Origin: Acholeplasmataceae bacterium
GTDB taxonomy: Bacteria > Bacillota > Negativicutes > Acidaminococcales > Acidaminococcaceae
Assembly: GCA_012719555.1 (NCBI GenBank)
Contig: JAAYAE010000363.1
Span: 1 to 8,465, forward strand
DNA length: 8,465 nt
Direction: 5' to 3'
The position numbers and the translations under genes were made by a program. The notes below the pieces were generated by a model. That model was not told the DNA's origin, ran no database searches, and saw only the letters and a program-made list of their open reading frames with translations. Numbering within the stretch: the stretch's first letter is position 1; each line of letters opens with the position of its first letter. Below, piece after piece: positions 6,803 to 8,465 of this stretch.

Positions 6803-8047
6803 ATGAATATTGCCGGATATAAACTCAAAGATTTAGACTTAGAGCAAACTGTTTATTGGTTATTGGCAGTCCTTGTTTTTGTTATACCCCTTTCTTCTTT
6901 GGCATCTAGTTGGATTTTTGTCGTAACGTTTATTTGCGCTATGGTAGACTGTTATAAAAGACGTGGTGAGGAAAGAGAGTGTGTAATTCCCAAAAAAATA
7001 AAATATTGCTTATGGGGGTTGTTTGTTTTAAGTGCTGTAAGCGTACTATGGTCAGGCAATGTTTTTGCTTCTGCCTTCAACTTTGCATGGGTTGTGGGGC
7101 AAGAAGCAGGGAGTTTTTGGCTAATGTTGCGTTATGGTGCTAAAGGACAGCGGCCTCTTTTTTTGATGAAAGTATTTATGATTTCTGCCGGAATAGTGGC
7201 AATATATGGAATTTGGCAGTACTGCTATGGTTCTTCAGTACAAAGCCCTGAGTGGTCAGACAAAGAAGTTTTTCCGGAACTAAAGCGTAGAGCGTTTTCT
7301 ACTTTAGAAAATCCAAATATTTTGGGAAGCTTTTTGGTCTTAACTGTCTCATATTGCGCAGGTATCTTTGCTCCGCTTAGAGGAGGAAAAACTAGAATAT
7401 TTTTAATTATAGTCTTTATTTTGAGCTGCATATGCTTACTGTTTACTTTCTCTCGTGGGAACTGGATTGCACTGTTCTTTGTACTTTTTGTTTTCGCGGC
7501 GTTTTTTTATCACAAAGCTTTTCTTCCATTTATAGGTGGTGGCCTTATGGTATTGTACTTGGGCTGGGGTATTTTGGCGCATAGGATATTGTCGATTTTT
7601 GCCACGGAAGATACTTCCGTAGCTTTACGATTTGCATATATAGAAGGAACACTTGCCATGATTCAGGAACATCCTTGGGGTGTAGGCTGGTATGGTTACC
7701 AATTTGCCTTTCCGGAATATGATTTTTATCTTATGGATCCTACAGTAATTATGTATCATTGTCATAATTTATACCTGAATATTGCAGCTGAACTAGGTAT
7801 TTTCGGCTTGTTTTTATTCTTATATTTGGTATGGCAGTTTTTTTGTTTAGCACGTCACATTAGAAAAGAATCCAAGATTCCTTGGATAAAAGGGATAGCA
7901 TGTGGATATATCGCGTCCTTGGTAGGAATATTTATTGGTGGTTTAACTGACTATACATTGTTTAATATTCAATTAGGTATGTTATTTTGGATGAGTAATG
8001 CGCTAATTTTGAATTTAGGGTGGTTAGAAGGGGTTTTAGACCAATAG
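6803..8047 (+). CDS. O-antigen ligase/polymerase-like (Wzy_C superfamily) membrane protein
   Basis: This 414-residue integral membrane protein has about 11-12 hydrophobic helices, the clearest at roughly 14-30, 34-50, 66-83, 117-138, 172-191, 198-214, 220-235, 239-257, 328-348, 364-383 and 387-407. The Wzy_C superfamily signature is present: TFSRGNWIAL (215-224), then a large external loop with R276 (LRFAYIEG), EHPWGVGWYGYQ (289-300) and CHNLYLNIAAELGIFG (320-335). The histidine of HNxxL (His321) and the loop arginine are the positions usually tied to glycan transfer. Members ligate or polymerise undecaprenyl-linked glycans at the outer face of the inner membrane; some act on proteins or teichuronic chains. 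An in-frame TTG at 6764 inside folC would add 13 residues, but AAAGGG (6790-6795), 7 bases before the ATG at 6803, supports the shorter form. It starts 4 bases after the folC stop, so it is co-transcribed. The donor glycan and acceptor are unknown. Confidence 0.8.
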   Translation: MNIAGYKLKDLDLEQTVYWLLAVLVFVIPLSSLASSWIFVVTFICAMVDCYKRRGEERECVIPKKIKYCLWGLFVLSAVSVLWSGNVFASAFNFAWVVGQEAGSFWLMLRYGAKGQRPLFLMKVFMISAGIVAIYGIWQYCYGSSVQSPEWSDKEVFPELKRRAFSTLENPNILGSFLVLTVSYCAGIFAPLRGGKTRIFLIIVFILSCICLLFTFSRGNWIALFFVLFVFAAFFYHKAFLPFIGGGLMVLYLGWGILAHRILSIFATEDTSVALRFAYIEGTLAMIQEHPWGVGWYGYQFAFPEYDFYLMDPTVIMYHCHNLYLNIAAELGIFGLFLFLYLVWQFFCLARHIRKESKIPWIKGIACGYIASLVGIFIGGLTDYTLFNIQLGMLFWMSNALILNLGWLEGVLDQ

Positions 8048-8055
8048 GAATTTTC

Positions 8056-8084
8056 TTTACAGGCTAGAGGAATAAATGTACAAT
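8056..8084 (+). promoter_or_regulatory. Promoter of the DRTGG-domain gene
   Basis: TTTACA (8056-8061) and TACAAT (8079-8084) are separated by exactly 17 bases, each matching the sigma-A consensus at five of six positions. Transcription would begin near 8091, 50 bases before the ATG. It suggests that the downstream gene starts its own transcription unit, although no terminator is seen between 8048 and 8140, so read-through from the valS operon is also possible. Confidence 0.7.
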
Positions 8085-8140
8085 TATTATGAAATCATTT
8101 GCACTTTTTATGCAGGCATACAGCAAGTTGGGAGGATAAC

Positions 8141-8465
8141 ATGCTAAAGCTTAGTGAAGTACAAAAAGCTCTTAGTGCGCGAACTATTGTGGGGGAAGAT
8201 AAATTAAATAGAGAAGCAGAATCGGCTTTCGGAGCAGATTTGATGAGTGATGTATTGGCTTTTACTAGGAAAAAGACACTGCTTCTCACGGGACTTACAA
8301 ATGTGCAAGTTATACGGACGGCGGATGTGAGTGAATTGAGTGCCATTGTTTTTGTGCGAGGTAAAATCCCGGGAGCAGAAATACTACAAGTGGCTAAGGA
8401 ATGTGACATCCCCGTACTTTTAACTGATTATACAATGTTTGAAGCTTGTGGTATTTTGTACAAAC
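8141..8465 (+). CDS. DRTGG-domain protein, 3' end beyond the window
   Basis: The frame is open from the ATG at 8141 to the window edge, giving 108 residues. The start is set by GGGAGG (8130-8135), 5 bases upstream. The sequence MLKLSEVQKALSARTIVGED, the central LTGLTNVQVIRTADVSELSA (residues 50-69) and the closing IPVLLTDYTMFEACGILYK match the small stand-alone DRTGG-domain proteins of anaerobic Firmicutes. Those are about 110-120 residues long, so only a few residues should be missing. The same fold occurs between other domains in phosphotransacetylases and in CBS-domain pyrophosphatases, where it is thought to have a regulatory or ligand-sensing role. In clostridia and related anaerobes such proteins often sit beside anti-sigma-type ATPase, PHP-domain and iron-hydrogenase genes; those would lie to the right if present. 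No catalytic residues can be assigned, and the molecular function is unknown. Confidence 0.85.
   Translation, partial: MLKLSEVQKALSARTIVGEDKLNREAESAFGADLMSDVLAFTRKKTLLLTGLTNVQVIRTADVSELSAIVFVRGKIPGAEILQVAKECDIPVLLTDYTMFEACGILYK

Noticed and set aside
8095..8409. 104-codon minus-strand frame opposite the DRTGG gene
   Set aside because: Antisense to a recognisable protein with a good ribosome binding site; no family resemblance of its own.
1..8465. Mobile elements, CRISPR arrays, tRNA or rRNA genes
   Set aside because: Reading both strands I saw no long terminal inverted repeats, regularly spaced direct repeats, transposase-like frames or tRNA cloverleaf signatures.

Overview
The window looks like a chromosomal segment of a low-GC Gram-positive-lineage anaerobe (Bacillota). 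The evidence is AT-rich codon use, strong GGAGG-type ribosome binding sites, sigma-A-like promoters and a classic tRNA-sensing T-box leader. An O-antigen ligase/polymerase-like membrane protein in the same gene string as valS and folC, plus a stand-alone DRTGG-domain protein, would suit a diderm Firmicute such as a member of the Negativicutes. That placement is inference; there is no rRNA or other marker to settle it.

Left part (1-2362): a LysR-family regulator on the minus strand (781 down to the window edge, C-terminus missing) is divergent from a CoA-acylating aldehyde dehydrogenase (956-2362) of the SauS/SucD/EutE type. The 174-base gap between them holds a candidate promoter for each direction and two inverted repeats. 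One is a textbook LysR box, ATAG-N7-CTAT. The other is TTAAG-N7-CTTAA, 30 bp (about three helical turns) away and beside the -35 of the dehydrogenase promoter. The simplest reading is a regulator controlling the dehydrogenase and itself in response to an unknown small molecule.

Middle and right (2363-8047): about 160 bases with little structure lead to a near-consensus promoter (TTGACA-N17-TATGAT), then a complete valine-type T-box riboswitch (specifier GUC, discriminator bulge UGGU, antiterminator and terminator). The riboswitch controls valS (valyl-tRNA synthetase), folC (folylpolyglutamate/dihydrofolate synthase; ATGA overlap with valS) and a 414-residue O-antigen ligase-like membrane protein (4-base gap after folC). 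The three appear to be one operon, so folate polyglutamylation and a surface-glycan enzyme are probably tied to uncharged tRNA-Val levels.

Right edge (8048-8465): a second near-consensus promoter (TTTACA-N17-TACAAT) precedes a DRTGG-domain protein that runs off the window, probably only a few residues short of its end.

No mobile element, CRISPR array, tRNA or rRNA gene was seen. The window is mostly ordinary housekeeping sequence. The least explained items are the substrate of the dehydrogenase, with its altered active-site motif, and the inclusion of a surface-glycan gene in a T-box operon.
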